Below are positions 22,194-32,622 of a stretch of DNA of 64,000 nt, in pieces (the first letter of the stretch is position 1; the number at the start of each line of letters is the position of its first letter). The notes below the pieces were generated by a model, which worked only from the letters and a program-made list of their open reading frames with translations, was not told where the DNA came from and searched no databases. Origin of the DNA: Orobanche coerulescens (lineage: Eukaryota > Streptophyta > Magnoliopsida > Lamiales > Orobanchaceae); assembly GCA_033398695.1 (NCBI GenBank), contig CM065804.1, forward strand, positions 36,161,501-36,225,500, written 5' to 3'. The position numbers and the translations under genes are program-made.

Positions 22194-25100
22194 TGTAACA
22201 CCCCCAATCCACTCAGGGATATTACACGCCGTAGACCCTCTCCTCGAGGATCTACCAGGCTGGTAACAACAATTAACATCTCGACAATGCCTTCAAGGCT
22301 AAAATGACTCAGTAGACCGATTTGGTCTTTCAATAAAATATACAACTCAATTACAAACACATACCCACTCTGGGGTCAAAATACAATAAACTCCCATACA
22401 ACGGGGAAAAAATACTGCAGCGGAAAAGAAAATACAACTAGACCAATACGACATCAACGGATACTCGTGTGATTAGTATCGTTCATCTTTCATCATCCTT
22501 CGTGCCGACCCTGTGTTATGCTCCAAAACCTGAATGCAAAAATAGACATCCACCCCCCGAATACTCGGGGGTTAGCAAAACTTCACTGTTTTGCTAGTGC
22601 AAGTATAAAATACGAAAACGAGCCATACATATCATACTCCACGAAACATGTTAATCATAAACATACTTCCCGAGGTGATTCACTTAATCAAACGATTAAA
22701 TCGAAAGATAGGGTAAACCCGATAAACATCTTGTGAAAAACATTTTACGACCTCGGGAGTTTTGAATACATTGGGATTTAAAAAATTTCAGGCCTTTCGA
22801 AAACATTTAGGGATACAGCCCAAAAGTCATTTTCCCAAAACATAAATTCGATAACAACAAGTGGGGTCCACGACCCGATCATACCATAACAACCTATTTC
22901 CATAGATTATTCGCGTCCCGTGCTAGCAAGCCACGGACCTCAGATGCTCCCGTAGAACAAACCCGAGTGAATAACCCACAGGGAAACTATATCAAATCAC
23001 ATGTCACCGTAACCGCAGTCACGTGACTAAAAGCACATATACTTACATAATCAAACCACAACCATAAGTTATCCCGGCATCGTGCTAACAAGCCACGAAC
23101 CTCGGAGTCCCCGCAAGACATACCCGATGATAACCCCACAAGTTATCTCGGCATCGGGCTAGCAAGCCCCGAACCTCGGAGTCCCCGCAAGACATACCCG
23201 TATTGGATAACCCTACGGTTTTGCCCGACCCATACTAGCAAGTATGGATCCCGGAGATTCAACAATCCTACCCGGAGGCACATCACATACAACAAGCACA
23301 CAACAATAACCGATTATCAAGACAAGCAACACTAAGCATCACAACCTCCTTTCAAAGGAGTAACGACTAACATCACATCATGTCGAATACCCACCGAACA
23401 AATATACAATTCAATGCACAATCATCGGCAAAAAATTATGGTCTATTATATTCACTCAATGCGATCATAACGTCTCTCAACGTACGAAACTAACACACAT
23501 ATTCCGAGAACATATCCATTCACGAAGTATACGAATTATCGTTGAAAGACAATATTTATCGAGAACATACCGATCCTTTTTAACGTTCATTAAACATTGG
23601 ATTTCGCATAAAATCATTTATCAATAATTATGCCTAAGAAATATGAAATGTATGGGCAAGATACTTGCCTCGAATAACCACAACGCGGAGAATCGACCGA
23701 GTAGGTTGGCACGAACCGACTACGAACTCGCCGACTCCACCGAACGACAATCCAAAACAATGAACTACGAACGAAAACAATAACAACGAAAATGAATTCC
23801 AAAGTACGACCCAAAGCCGCTGAATTCAAAGAACAAATGACGAAGGTTCAAGGATTTCCCCCAAAACGGCCAAGAACACGATTCGTCCCGTCAAATCACG
23901 AAAACGGAATTCCAAGTTGAAATATGGGTATACAATCCATAGAATATGTTTAACAACATCATTTAACCATAATCAATCCATCGAAAACGGACGAAAAACG
24001 AGATCGAGGACAAATCCCCCAAAAAGTCAATTCGAAGGAAATCAAGAAATATACTTCAATTCGACGAAGAACAATGGATTAAATGATGTTAAACACAAGA
24101 ATACTACCAAGATTAATCATACCCATCATGAATTAATCAACAACACGGAAAGAATCGGACAAAAATGCAAAAACCCCCAAATTCACGAAATTAGGGTTCT
24201 AAGGAAGATTACCTTGATTCGCTGGATCAAAGGATGATAACGGATGATTGATTGATGTTATGAACTCAAAAACTTCATTGATTTGTTGTTAAACAACATG
24301 GCTCCACGATCTCTAAGTCTCCAGCCGCGGAAGACAAAGGTAGGAAATGAAAAGCGAAATGAAATGTGACTGCTATGTCACATTTATACTGGGCCGGACT
24401 AGCGCGCGCTAGGCTGCCGAGCTAGCGTGCGCTATCGGCCCAGGCCGCAGTCCAGTGCCCACACAGCCCCACTGACTCGGCCAGGTAGCGTGCGCAGCCT
24501 TCCGGCCGTAGCGCGCGCTACCTGCCGGTCAGAAGGCAGTAATGCCCGACAAGAGCGTGCGCTACCCGCCGAGCCTCGACCGATTCCGAACCCCCGACTC
24601 CACCGTCTGCACCGAGAAGCGTCGTTAGGCCGGCCGATAAGCGTCGCTACACTGCCGGTTAAGCGCTGGCAGCCTTTCCGCCAGAGCGTACGCTACGCCG
24701 GTTCCTGCCGCACCTGTCCGGCCGGCGCCCGCAATCGTCCGGCCAGTCCCGCAACCGTTTGGCCAGTGCCCGCCACCGTCCGTCCAGCTGCTCAGCCGAC
24801 ATGGCCCGACGACTCGATTTCCGAAAACGTACGGAACGAACACGACGAAAAGTTCGCGGACAACGTCAACGACCCGAAATGAAAACATAATACCATAATT
24901 AATCATACGCGACCAAGAAACGGGTCGAGACAACAATTACAGATACGGATACCCGTAACTTTGGGTAAATTACAAAATGGCCCAAAACGCCCGAAAATCA
25001 CGATACGTGATCGAATAACCAAACTGAAGTTCACAACACGTATAACAATGTTAAACGAACTTACGGGAAACTCGAAACAGCAGTTTCGACCGAGATTCGC

Positions 25101-25293
25101 AAGAATCGAACTCAAGTGCGGAAAAGTCGCTAAAAAGCACGGAACTCAACAAAATGACACTGAAACGAACTCGGATGTCAAAAAGTGTAGAATTAATCAT
25201 TCCCAGAATGACGAAACAGTCATGAGAGAGTCGTCAAAACAGACTTCCGCCAAAAAAAAGAAATTACCGGAAATCGAAATTACGGGTATTACA
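22194..25293 (-). repeat. 5' LTR of the long-LTR element
   Basis: Nearly identical to 16788-19855, consistent with recent insertion, apart from the GC-rich segment. It includes the tandem units near 23050-23270, the minus-strand TATA-like box at about 24383-24388 and TAGCGCGCGCTA-type palindromes at 24395-24690 immediately upstream of that box. Confidence 0.9.
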
Positions 25294-25491
25294 CCTTATA
25301 GCGTAAGGCCTTTTGGAGCCCAGTGGCTTCGGGGTGATGAGAACTCCGAAGTTAAGTGTGGTTGAGGCGAGAGAAATCTCAGGATGGGTGACCTCCTGGG
25401 AAGCTGCTCGCTGGGTTCCCAGAAACAAAAACTTGAGGGCGCCCAGAGCAGACAATATCATGCTACGGTGGAGGGGTCTTGGGATGTGACA
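25294..25491 (+). mobile_element. Cassandra 5' LTR, right piece with 5S-like segment
   Basis: Continues the LTR broken at 16787 and ends GGGATGTGACA. The 5S-like part is 25336-25420, with GAAGTTAAGTGTGGT, AGGATGGG and GTGACCTCCTGGGAAG retained. It matches the 4412-4609 portion of copy 1 closely. Confidence 0.9.
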
Positions 25492-25493
25492 AT

Positions 25494-25506
25494 TTGGTAT
25501 CGGAGC
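25494..25506 (+). promoter_or_regulatory. Cassandra primer binding site (copy 2)
   Basis: TGGTATCGGAGCC, identical to 4613-4625, placed two bases after the LTR. The internal domain continues only to 25550 before gypsy DNA begins. Confidence 0.85.
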
Positions 25507-25563
25507 CACTCTGCCGTGTCATGCAAGTGTGTCTACGAGGACATCAGTGTAACACCCCGACTC

Positions 25564-25931
25564 CTATCATCGGGACATGCTACGGCATCAAAAGTCCTGC
25601 CCAACTGAAAGAGCCAATTCTCCCAACCGAGGGAGTCAGAAGAACCAGTGAAACGAGGGGGGTGCATCTTAGTTACTATCTGAAGCCATTTACTAGCTTC
25701 GTCCTCTGGAGTCGGGGGCAGATTTTGGCGTTCACCCTGGGCTATCTGAGTGAGCTGGGCTACCAACTGCTGAAGTACGACAGTAGCCCCGGCGTCGGCG
25801 TTATTACCCGACGTCACTGAATGAGAAGCCGAATCCGCAGAGGACTGAGAAAGTGAGCCTTCCTCGTTATTAGCACCACGACCACGGCCTCGGCTGCGCC
25901 CCCTATATGGTCTACCGCGACCTCTCAACAT
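25564..25931 (-). pseudogene. Gypsy B gag N-terminal fragment (second unit)
   Basis: Starting from the ATG at 25931 it encodes MLRGRGRPYRGRSRGRGRG, a basic RG-rich N terminus, then about 100 residues of gag including ENWLFQLGRTFDAVACPD. It then runs into the 13-bp LTR tip. It matches the N terminus of the full gag at 32364 but does not have that copy's early stop. Gag packages the element RNA; this piece alone lacks the zinc knuckles and cannot do so. Confidence 0.8.
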
Positions 25932-26174
25932 ACTGAAGAAAATACGAAAAGGACAAGATCAGAAAGAATCACAATTTACAAAGTTGGTATCACAATTCAC
26001 AATTCCGAACAACGCAAGAAAACGAATTACAGAAGTATAAGAGTTCGAGGAGACATACAGCCATGGGTTGCACAAAAAGACGGTAGCATGATGATATTAG
26101 GCTCAACGCCTGACTCAAAAGACTTAACTGACAGACCCAAAATTAACCGACAGCCTAGGTATTCAAAACCTAAT

Positions 26175-26189
26175 CTCTGATACCATAAA
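26175..26189 (-). promoter_or_regulatory. Gypsy B primer site (second unit)
   Basis: The minus strand reads TTTATGGTATCAGAG after the LTR ending in TGTTACA, complementary to initiator tRNA-Met. The equivalent site of the first unit is at 32608-32622. Confidence 0.8.
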
Positions 26190-28428
26190 TGTAACACCCG
26201 AATTCTCAAATGGGACATTACACGCCGTAGAACCCTCGTGAGGTCTACCAGGCTAACACATGACACATATTCAGTACAAGAAAAATCCCAAAGGCACAAT
26301 CATTAATGTAAAAATGGGGCCGCGGCCTCGGCCAAAATGTTTTAATAGAAGTACGTGAAAATATAAGTCGATACCATGTCATTGCCCACGCAGGGGACTT
26401 TAACCGAATACAATAAAATCATTCAAATTCCGATACCCAAACAATATAAATGACCCAACATAATTAAAGACTTGAGCCTCATAATCATGCCAACCCATCC
26501 TTTGCGTGCATGTCCCGTGCCTGCTCCTCAGCTCTCCCGGTACCTGAAATACATAAGACGCATTTCCCCCATTTAAGGGGTTAGCATTCGAATAGCTAGT
26601 GCAAGTACACAATTACACAACATTATATACAAATACGAATCTTACACAATCATCTCAATCAGAAATCATTTGCCATAAATATTCTGGAATACTACATTGG
26701 CATTCAAAATAGTTATCAATTCATCACGATATCACAAAATCACAACTGGAATCCCGTGGCCTTACCCCTTCGTATCGATCCCCAGACATCCCGTCGAATG
26801 CTCCGGGTGGGATACCACTTCCGTGGCCGTACCCCTTAGTATCGACCCCCAGACATCCCGTCGAACGCTCCGGGTGGAAGTTCAATCACACACGCACCCA
26901 AGTCCACTTCCACGGCCGTACCCCTTAGTATCGACCCCCAGACATCCTGTCGAATGCTCCGGGTGGAAGGAACACAACTCACGCACCCGAAAACCACAAT
27001 TTATCATTCATTTCGAAAACGTAATATACATAACGAAATGTAATACATGTACTTGCCTTGGTTAACGCGACGTGAAGGAAAACGGTGAACGAAAAGGTTT
27101 TGGCCCGAATAATCTTCACAAATCCGATCCTAACACAATAATGATGTGCAATCAATATCAAAATTACGACAACGTAGGAATACATCCTAGTTCTACCCGC
27201 TGGAATAATTCGTCGAACATTCCTAGGGTATTGTCGGGTATAAGTGATGAAGAATGGAAAAATCGGGGTTTAAAACCACAAATCCTCAAGAAAAACGAAG
27301 GATTACAAGTATACGATTTGAAGCCTAGCAATAATCCATGATAATTCGGAATAGAAGAGTCAAATCACAAGAATTCCCCAAAATTTCCCCAAAATCTCAA
27401 TACAAGGGTTTCAGGGATTCTTACCTCGATTCGGATGGCGGAAAATGTTAAGAACTTGAATAATTTGCGCAAGAAATGCAAGGATGATAGTGGATGATGA
27501 TATTTGGTTGAAATCGGCCCTAACCCTCGTCTGGAATCGCCCAAAGTCAAAGAGAAGAAGTAATGATGGAAAATGACGAAGTTGGTCTGTTGCTGTCCTT
27601 TTTATATCAGACAGACTTAGCGCACGCTACGCCCAAGAATTAGCGTGCGCTAACAGGGTGTGGAATACAGTCAGACTTCTGTCCTCCCGTTAGCTTATGC
27701 AGGCTAACATGATTAGCGTGCGCTAACGTTAGATATTAGCATGCGTTAACACTCAATTAGCGCACACTATCTGGTCCAGTACCGAAATACTGAACCTTTT
27801 GCCCAATCCGCTAAAATCGTTAGCGCACTCTACGAACTCCAAGTTAGCGTACGCTAACCACACAGCGATAGCGCACGCAATGAAACCAAGAGTAGCGTGC
27901 GCTACTCAGGCAGCAGTCCAGTACTGCTCAGTACACTGTTGGAGACAGCACAAAAATCGAAATGCAAAGCAAGGCTAGAACCCAGAAATATAAACAAGAA
28001 ATATTCAAGACGACGGAGTTAAGCGTTGAAAGAAAATACAATTCCAACCATCGGAGAGTTCGAAATGCGACAAAGAAAGTGAAATTCCCTAAACTTATAG
28101 GAAATTATAAAAATGGCCCAAGTGCCCGAAAATCACGATACGACGTCGGATTAACAAACCAAAAGTCTCAACACGACTAACTCAACCATACGAACTTATG
28201 CCAACCAAGAAACAACGAAAACGAACAAGTTTTACGGGAATCGAACGTACATGCGACAAGATATAATTCAAGGTGAAATTATGCAAAAACATCCTCGAAA
28301 CTCGTCCAAACAGAAAAACTCCAAGAACAAAATAGGTTCAGAATTTCAAAACAATTACAAGCGAGTCGACCGAAATGAACATACAACAATAATAGAAATT
28401 ACCAAAAGTAGAAAGTACGGATATTACA
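26190..28428 (-). repeat. Gypsy B LTR, middle copy
   Basis: 2239 bp, TGTAATATCCGTACTTTC to TGTTACA on the minus strand. It holds three tandem units of CCCCCAGACATCCCGTCGAA-type at about 26747-26970, a minus-strand TATA-like box at 27599-27606, and a palindrome array directly upstream of it. It serves as 3' LTR for the gag-pol unit and 5' LTR for the truncated second unit. Confidence 0.9.
27618..27905. repeat. TAGCG-NN-CGCTA palindrome array in LTR B U3
   Basis: About nine copies of an inverted repeat with arms TTAGCG/CGCTAA and a two-base core, for example TAGCGCACGCTA at 27618-27629 and TTAGCGTGCGCTAA at 27640-27653. They lie just upstream (minus-strand sense) of the TATA-like box. The other LTR has the same array at about 34045-34335. 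Confidence 0.85.
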
Positions 28429-28463
28429 TTCTCTCCCCCTAAAAATATGTTTCGTCCCGAAAC
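28429..28463 (-). promoter_or_regulatory. Gypsy B polypurine tract and hairpin
   Basis: On the minus strand GTTTCGGGACGAAAC immediately follows the integrase stop codon and leads into TTTTTAGGGGGAGAG next to the LTR, where plus-strand DNA synthesis would be primed. Confidence 0.8.
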
Positions 28464-29398
28464 TTACAATGCGAATAATTCAGGGTATCTCGACTGCATA
28501 CTCTCTTCCGTCTCCCATGTGGCTTCCTCGGATCCATGCCTCGACCATTGAACTTTAACCAAAGGAATGGTTTTGTGCCGAAGTTGCTTCACCCGATGCT
28601 CTAAAATCTGAAGCGGCCTCTCCTCGATGGTAACGTCGGGTCCCAACTCGATCTCTCCAAAATCAATAATATGGGTAGGGTACGGTACGTACTTCCTAAG
28701 CTGGGAAACATGAAATACATTATGCACGTGACTCAGGGACGGCGGCAAGCCTAACCGATAGGCAAGCTCTCCAACTCTCTCTAAAATCTCGAACGGTCCA
28801 ATATATCTCGGACTAAGTTTACCCTTCCTGCCGAAACGGTAAACTCCCTGTGTCGGCGACACCTTAAGCAAGACATGATCTCCCACCTCAAACTCCAACG
28901 GTCGGCAACGCGTATCGGCATAAGACTTCTGCCAACTCTGGACCGTCAACAACCTATCGCGAATCAGAGCAATCTTCTCTCTCGTCTCAACTACTATATC
29001 GGGCTCGGTACCAATCAGCTCAGACGCATCGTCCCAACACAACGGCGATCTGTACCTCCTCCCATACAATGCCTCAAATGGTGCCATTTTGATCGAGGCG
29101 TGCCAACTATTGTTGTACGTGAACTCGATCAACGGCAAGTGCGACTCCCAATCATCCTTCAAATCTAAGGCACAGGCTCTCAACATATCCTCCAGCATCT
29201 GGATCGTCCGCTCTGACTGCCCGTCAGTCTGGGATGGTAAGACGTACTGAGTCTCAACTCAGTCCCCAAAGCTCGATGAACAGCCTGCCAAAAATGTGAT
29301 ACAAACCGGCCATCTCGATCTGAAACAATACTCCTAGGAGTCCCATGCAATCTCACGATCTCTGCAATAATACTCGTGACAGCCTCTCCGGCCCCCAA
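28464..29398 (-). pseudogene. Gypsy B integrase core and chromodomain-like C terminus (frameshifted)
   Basis: Two overlapping frames (29398-29180 and 29198-28464) together cover the integrase core and tail. The first includes IVSDRDGRFVSHFWQAVH with the second catalytic aspartate; the third catalytic position (GQTERMIQTL in relatives) falls in the damaged GSQSGRSRC stretch. The second has NNSWHASIKMAPFEALYGR, VGDHVLLKVSPTQGV, a GPFEILERVGELAYRL motif and a C-terminal ILEHRVKQLRHKTIPLVKV..W segment typical of chromovirus integrases, thought to direct insertion to particular chromatin. Frameshifts separate it from upstream pol at about 29355-29398 and split it near 29190. Confidence 0.85.
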
Positions 29399-30852
29399 GT
29401 GTCCTTAACACCCAGGAAATGAGCTGATTTGGTTAGTCGATCGACAATAACCCAAATCATGTTCATTCCAGTCCGAGTCATAGGCATCCCGGTAATGAAA
29501 TCCATAGAGATGTCTTCCCACTTCCATTCCGGAATGGGAAGTGGTCGTAGCAACCCCGCGGGCCGTTGATTCTCAATCTTAACCTGCTGACAGGTTAAAC
29601 ACTTCGCCACAAACTCGCCAACGTCCGTCTTCAAATTGCTCCACCAATAGTTACTCCTCACATCCTTGTACATTTTGCTCATACCAGGATGTATGGAGTA
29701 AGGCGTAGTATGAGCCTCACTCAAAATCTTCTGCCTCAACTCAATGTCATTCGGTACACACAATCTGCCACGATATCTCAAAACTCCGTCATCTTGAATC
29801 ACAAACCCAGGGGCTTTCCCCTTTCTCACATCCTCCCTCAACTGGACCAAAAATGTATCATCATACTGTTTCGCGTTGATATCATCATTCAAGGACGAAG
29901 TGATCTCCAACGCACATAACTGACCCTGAACTCTATGAACCCAAACCTCGATATTCTCACAAATCAAATCCTGCTGGATCCTGCTCTGTGGTGTAAGTAC
30001 CTCTAACATCTGTAATGTCATCGGTTTCCGGCTCAACGCATCAGCCACTACGTTAGCCTTACCCGGATGATAAAGTATCTCGAGGTCGTAATCTTTAATT
30101 AGCTCCAACCACCTACGCTGCCTCATATTCAACTCTTTCTGACTGAAGATATACTTCAGACTCTTGTGATCCATAAAAATCTTACACGACGACCCATATA
30201 GATAATGCCAACATATTTTTAAGGCGAAAACGACCGCTGCTAACTCTAAATCGTACGTGGGATAATTTACCTCATAAGATTTCAACTGGCGGGACGCATA
30301 AGCAATCACCCTGTCTCTCTGCATCAAAACACATCCAAGCCCAAAACCCGGAGCATCACTATACACCACGAAATCCTCGTTCCCCTGAGGCAATGCTAAA
30401 ATGGGTGCGGTAGTCAATCGTCTCTTCAACTCGTCAAAACTATCCTGTCTGTCTGCGGTCCACTTGAACTTCTGAGTTTTCTGGAGTAACTGAGTGAGCG
30501 GTCTAGCGATCTTAGAAAATCCCTCAACGAACCTACGATAATAGCCTGCAAGTCCCAGAAAACTTCTCACTTCCTTCACATTCTTGGGCGGTTCCCATGC
30601 CATCACCGCCTCTATCTTCTGTGGATCTACCCGAACTCCCTCCGCTGAGATCACGTGCCCGAGGAACATCACTTCCTTGAGCCAAAACTCACACTTAGGG
30701 AACTTCGCGTACAACTGCTCAGTTCTCAAAGTGTCCAACACAATCCGGAGATGTAAAGCATGCTCCTCTCGACTCCGAGAATAGATAAGGATGTCGTCGA
30801 TAAAGACGACTACGAATTTGTCCAGATACTCGATAAAAACTTTGTTCATTAA
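29353..30852 (-). pseudogene. Gypsy B reverse transcriptase (C-terminal part), RNase H and integrase N terminus
   Basis: A long open frame of about 498 residues. In order it has the RT palm motif FIDDILIYS, the thumb-side [16 protein letters not shown] and [16 protein letters not shown], the RNase H with [17 protein letters not shown] and [15 protein letters not shown], and the integrase H2C2 zinc region ([26 protein letters not shown]), followed by [13 protein letters not shown] carrying the first catalytic aspartate. The fingers and first RT palm motif are missing through an internal deletion upstream, and a TAG (from CAG) separates it from the gag-side frame. Reverse transcription by this copy is not possible. 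Confidence 0.88.
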
Positions 30853-32364
30853 CTACATGAACACTGCTGGGGCATTGGTTAGTCCGAAAGGCATAAGGTT
30901 CGAGGGCCAATCTTGGCTCCTGATCCTCACTAGACAATTCCTAACTTCCCGCTCCCCAACCATACGATCCCCGCTAGGCGTACCCACTACGAATGGTTCA
31001 CACTCAAACAAGCAGTCAATACCAATACGACACACACAATCCGAAACAATAAAAGAATGAATAGCACCCGAATCGAAAAGCACCGAAAATGGATGAGAAA
31101 GGATCTGAGTGGTACCTAATGCCACTGGAACGTCTGTCTCCTCCGTGCGCCTCATATGATATAACCGAGGGTGGACTGAGCCCGAACTAGATGCAGCTCG
31201 GCGGTCCGGCTGACCCCGGCCCCTACCATGGCCCGAACTCTGAGGGACATGAGGAACTGGAGTCTTCTGATCAATACTGTGCTCTCTCTGTACGGCGGTG
31301 GTAGTCGGAGCTCTGGCAGCCCTGGTGGCTCTCTCACAATGTGTTGCTCGGTGCCCGGTCTGCCCGCAAGTAAAGCAAGTAACTGGAGGAGAAGGGCAAT
31401 CTTTCATCAAATGCTCATATTGATTGCAGTTAAAACAAACCCTGACACCAGAAGCAACGGACTGGACTGAACAATTACCCTGAGATCCCCCAGCCTGATG
31501 AAACGGCCTCTTCCCAGGTGTAGGGTCAGACTGTGCTCTCGAAAATCGGCTACTCTTGCCGGCTGAAAAACTGCCAACCGTTTTCTGTTTCTTGGCCTCG
31601 GTACCCAACTCTGATTCCGGTGCGGCCATCTCGATCGCTAGAGTGCGATCCTGATACTCCTTCAAAGTGACACACATGAGCGGTGCCATACTCTGCCTGA
31701 TATGCGGTTTCATGCGCATATTGAAATAATGGATCTTGTCGGCCTCGGTCCTCACCTGATCTTTCACGAATCCTAATTGCTGATTATAAGTGATGATGGC
31801 CTGAGAAATAGGCACATCCTGAGGTGTAGCGGTGAAGAACTCCACAATTCTGCGCTCCTTGACTGGCGGTGGACAATATTCTGCTTCCATAGCAGCCTTA
31901 AATTCCTCCCAAGTGGCCTGGCGGTCTCTGGGCGTCAAAGCCTCCCACCATTCCGCAGCTTCCTTATCCAGGAGGTACTGAGCAATATGTACCCTCCTGT
32001 CATCAGGACATGCTACGGCATCAAAAGTCCTGCCCAACTGAAAGAGCCAATTCTCCCAACCGAGGGAGTCAGAAGAACCAGTGAAACGAGGGGGGTGCAT
32101 CTTAGTTACTATCTGAAGCCATTTACTGGCTTCGTCCTCTGGAGTCGGGGGTGGATTTTGGCGTCCACCCTGGGCTATCTGAGTGAGCTGGGCTACCAAC
32201 TGCTGAAGTACGACAGTAGCCCCGGTGTCGGCGTTATTCCCCGACGTCACTGAATGAGAAGCCGAATCCGCAGAGGACTAAGAAAGTGAGCCTTCCTCGT
32301 TATTAGCACCACGACCACGGCCTCGGCCGCGCCCCCTAGATGGTCTACCACGACCTCTCAACAT
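30853..32364 (-). pseudogene. Gypsy B gag-protease, fused by deletion to RT
   Basis: From the ATG at 32364 the frame encodes an RG-rich N terminus and then a retrotransposon gag domain (WENWLFQLGRTFDAVA to MCVTLKEYQDRTLAIEM). Two CCHC-type knuckles (CFNCNQ..HLMKDC and CFTCGQTGHRATHC) and the protease motif VLFDSGAIHSFI follow. A CAG-to-TAG change at about 32279 interrupts it near residue 28. After VRNCLVRIRSQDWPSN it jumps directly to [14 protein letters not shown], an RT motif, so the protease tail, linker and RT fingers (roughly 250-300 codons) are deleted. Confidence 0.85.
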
Positions 32365-32622
32365 ACTGAAGAAAATACGAAAAGGACAAGATCAGAAAGA
32401 TTCACAATTTACAAAGTTGGTATCACAATTCACAATTCCGAACAACGCAAGAAAATGAATTACAGAAGTATAAGAGTTCGAGGAGACTTACAGCCACGGG
32501 TTGCACAAAAAGACGGTAGCATGATGATATTAGGCTCAACGACTGACTCAAAAGACTTAATTGACAGACCCAAAATTAACCGACAACCTAGGTATTCAAA
32601 ACCTAATCTCTGATACCATAAA

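Larger units (their letters stand above)
16788..25293 (-). mobile_element. Non-autonomous long-LTR retrotransposon (LARD-like), 8.5 kb
   Basis: A complete element with two LTRs of 3068 and 3100 bp, a 2338-bp internal region and a perfect 5-bp target duplication CCTTA inside the Cassandra LTR. The termini are TG...CA, minus-strand start TGTAATACCCGTAATTTCG. The internal region has an initiator tRNA-Met primer site at one end and a polypurine tract at the other but no gag, protease, RT, RNase H or integrase motif in any frame. It therefore fits the large-retrotransposon-derivative class, and must use enzymes supplied by others. The primer site, PPT and adjoining hairpin match gypsy B and C, the likely helpers. 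It is the youngest insertion into this Cassandra copy, since copy 1 lacks it. Confidence 0.9.
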
